The notes below the pieces were generated by a model. The model was not told where the DNA came from and ran no database searches. It was given only the letters and a program-made list of their open reading frames with translations. Of a stretch of DNA of 18,609 bases, positions 16,901-18,609 are shown piece after piece. Both the position numbers and the translations under genes were made by a program. The first letter of the stretch is position 1, and each line of letters begins with the position of its first letter. Source of the stretch: Saprospiraceae bacterium (lineage in GTDB: Bacteria > Bacteroidota > Bacteroidia > Chitinophagales > Saprospiraceae); contig JADJYH010000076.1 in the NCBI GenBank assembly GCA_016719855.1, forward strand, positions 1-18,609, given 5' to 3'.

Positions 16901-18609
16901 TACGATTCGGCACAACCCAGGTACGTTTTTATACCAGTGGCAAGCCATCATCGGGACAAGCGTAGTTGCCGCTGGAGCGACATCGGTGCTGGTACGGATG
17001 ACGGGTTTACCACCTTCCACCACAACTACCCTTAACCCAGCCCCGATGCCGGCAAACGCCTTTATGGCAGGTGCTACCGGTGGCATTCAACACAGGCGAG
17101 TGTAACCGGGTGTACAGCAACCGGGCATGTGACCATTGAAAGGCCCAATCGCCATCGTTGACCAACCGGACGACATCTTCCAGTGCTCACTGGCGAGGCG
17201 GTTGTGTACGATTGGCGCCGACCCCAATACTTCGAACGCAGGAGGCACAGACGGTTCTGTACCAGTGGCAGGAAAGCACGGACGGTGGAATTACCGCAGA
17301 CTGACATTGTAAACGACACGACTTATAACGGTGCGCTGAAGCCTTACCAAGCTTAAGCATCGGCCACACGGCCGGATACGATGGCAACCAATACCGGGCT
17401 ATCATTTCGGCAATACTTGTAGCCAAGACGCTTCAGATCTGACCTTCCCACGCTGAGCATCGAAAGGCCGCGAGCGATGCCCGACGAGACAGACAATATC
17501 ACCCGAATGTAACCACGGTGTTTCGTTCCAGTCTACCATCACCAATGCTGGCCTGGCGTGTTTGGTACCAATGCAGTCAGCGTGGACTACCGGCGTAGTC
17601 TGGACAACCTTTCCAGCGATGCCATTACAGTGGTGCTGTACCACAACGCTTTCATTACCGACGTGGCTGGTATGGGCGTTTTCGTTTTCACATGCGCTAC
17701 CGTACTGCAAATTGTAACGCCGAGTGGACAAGCGACGCCGTGCACTGACGTTCCCGGGCCCGATAAGGTTTTGCTGCAACCTGCTTCCAGCAACCTGAAT
17801 GTTCGAGCAGCGGCACCGCTTCTCTGTTACAACAACCAAGCCTGGACCGGTGCAATCACCTCGCAATGGCAAGTTAAGCTGGCACAGCGGTAGCCCATGG
17901 TTCCACCTTTCCAACTCTAGCCTTATCAACGGTGCGAAGCCACAGCCAACCTGAGCCTAGCCAACGACATCCGGCTAGAATGGCTGCTGGCTTATCGGGT
18001 GAACATTCAAACATCGCCTGTGCGGCGGTAACCTCAGATGTGGCTTGCTTGACGGTGGAAGGTCCGATCTGGCTTTACCGACCATCCAGATGATCATGAC
18101 GGAGTGCTCGGGCAACTCAACAATCCCTTTACCGGTGCTGCCGCCATTGCGGTGAGAAGCATAGTACATTGACCTACCAGTGGCGGTGGTCTAGCGACTG
18201 CCTCAACTATGGCGATATTGTTTGCTGCTGGCGCAAACGGCTCCGCTGACTGGAATACACCGACCCATACCGTTGGCGATGTGGTGGGCATCAATGGCCG
18301 TTGCTTCCGCCTTGCGGTAGGTACTGGCGAGTGTAACGAAGTTTATTCTTTACTGCTAAACTAACCGTGGAAGGCCCGTTGGCGATAACTGGCGGAGCCG
18401 GTTGAAACTCCGCCAACTGCTCCGACAAGGCCTACTTCTTCTCGGCAGCCACAAATACTGGGCGGGGGTAGTGCAAAACCAGTGGCAAATAAGCGATGAT
18501 AACGGAGTGACTTGGTCTGATATAACCCGGTTGCAGGATAGCATTGGTTTGGCCAACCTAATCAACTTTGGTAACATCAACGATGACTTTCGCTGTTGGT
18601 TTCGCCCAT
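13967..18609 (+). CDS. very large secreted Ig-like repeat protein (5' part)
   Basis: ATG 13967 followed, after one extra G near 13991, by a signal peptide ending LAFNSVFAQQAMEVKL. An N-terminal domain follows (VYVRPIGVTPG, FFITDTAQVTVVMPTGFAW, RKYVSFGLLNDFPVIDYV). Bases about 14505-14760 encode an Asp-rich block (CDGDGILNAFEDTDGDGT, then DLDADGYLD), like thrombospondin type 3 or other calcium-binding repeats. From about 15150 on there are at least eleven Ig-like units of about 100-115 residues. Each ends in a YR-xx-TGxC / A-LTVEGP pattern and contains WQVSTDGG-like strands. More than twenty base shifts occur, denser than elsewhere, and the gene runs off the window. The likely role is adhesion or a cell-surface fibre exported by the type IX or another system; the sorting domain, if any, is not visible. 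Confidence 0.8.
15148..18609 (+). repeat. tandem Ig-like domain repeats, period about 290-350 bases
   Basis: The boundary motif LTVEGP or a variant (VEVRG, LQVEGP, LNVEGK, LTVSSP, LSVKGP, LTIE-GP, LSIE-GP) can be found near 15148, 15438, 15768, 16120, 16471, 16820, 17136, 17451, 17735, 18050 and 18366. It is usually followed by a QPDD or DDPDN turn and a Cys, as in IAIVDQPDDIFQCS near 17145. Spacing is close to 315 bases in the last five units and looser before that. The units are diverged in sequence, so this is an old domain array. Confidence 0.75.

Noticed and set aside
15148..18609. A CRISPR array or DNA-level tandem repeat
   Set aside because: The period is over 300 bases, the units are diverged and conserved only as protein motifs, so this is a domain array in a coding region.

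Overview
The window looks like a piece of a Bacteroidota chromosome, probably from the Saprospiria side of the phylum. The signs are a type IX secretion (T9SS)-style C-terminal domain, PKD and SprB-like surface proteins, an ECF sigma factor beside an outer-membrane barrel protein, TAnnTTTG-type promoter boxes, and A/T-rich spacers with short tandem-repeat hairpins. Almost every long gene is cut by single-base shifts, many at homopolymers, and two nearby shifts in one gene cancel each other. I read this mainly as sequencing or assembly error. Gene limits below are therefore given for the frame-corrected genes, not for single open frames.

Region 1 (1-5602) is a defence cassette on the + strand. 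It holds the end of an unrecognised gene, then a large single-chain type IIG restriction-modification enzyme (388-3454), then 88 bases later a fused DUF262/DUF1524 (GmrSD-like) modification-dependent nuclease (3543-5602). The type IIG gene contains an apparent insertion of about 97 bases with 30-base terminal inverted repeats at 2931-3027. It brings in a stop codon, and removing 99 bases restores a family-like reading through the specificity domain.

Region 2 (5603-6034) has no convincing gene. It carries a hairpin, three TGTCACC repeats, and then a 3'-terminal tRNA/tmRNA fragment ending in CCA, followed directly by a strong intrinsic terminator. No 5' half of an RNA gene lies upstream. This is what the far attachment site of an integrative element looks like, so region 1 is probably the right end of a genomic island, with ordinary chromosome beginning near 5836.

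Region 3 (6035-11103, all - strand, transcribed right to left) is an envelope cluster. It runs from a T9SS-type repeat protein, through an ECF sigma factor and an inner-membrane-anchored protein with an outer-membrane barrel domain, to a PKD-domain lipoprotein. Two prominent hairpins fill the spacers on either side of the sigma gene, and an octanucleotide repeat lies inside the barrel gene.

Region 4 (11234-13300, + strand) has a UPF0175 antitoxin and DUF3368 PIN toxin pair, the toxin apparently lacking its C-terminus, and then rarA (AAA+ replication-associated recombination factor).

Region 5 (13301-18609) has a 666-base spacer with a heptamer-type inverted repeat, then the 5' part of a very large secreted protein: signal peptide, N-terminal domain, Asp-rich calcium-binding-like repeats, and at least eleven Ig-like repeats with a period of about 290-350 bases. 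It runs off the end of the window.
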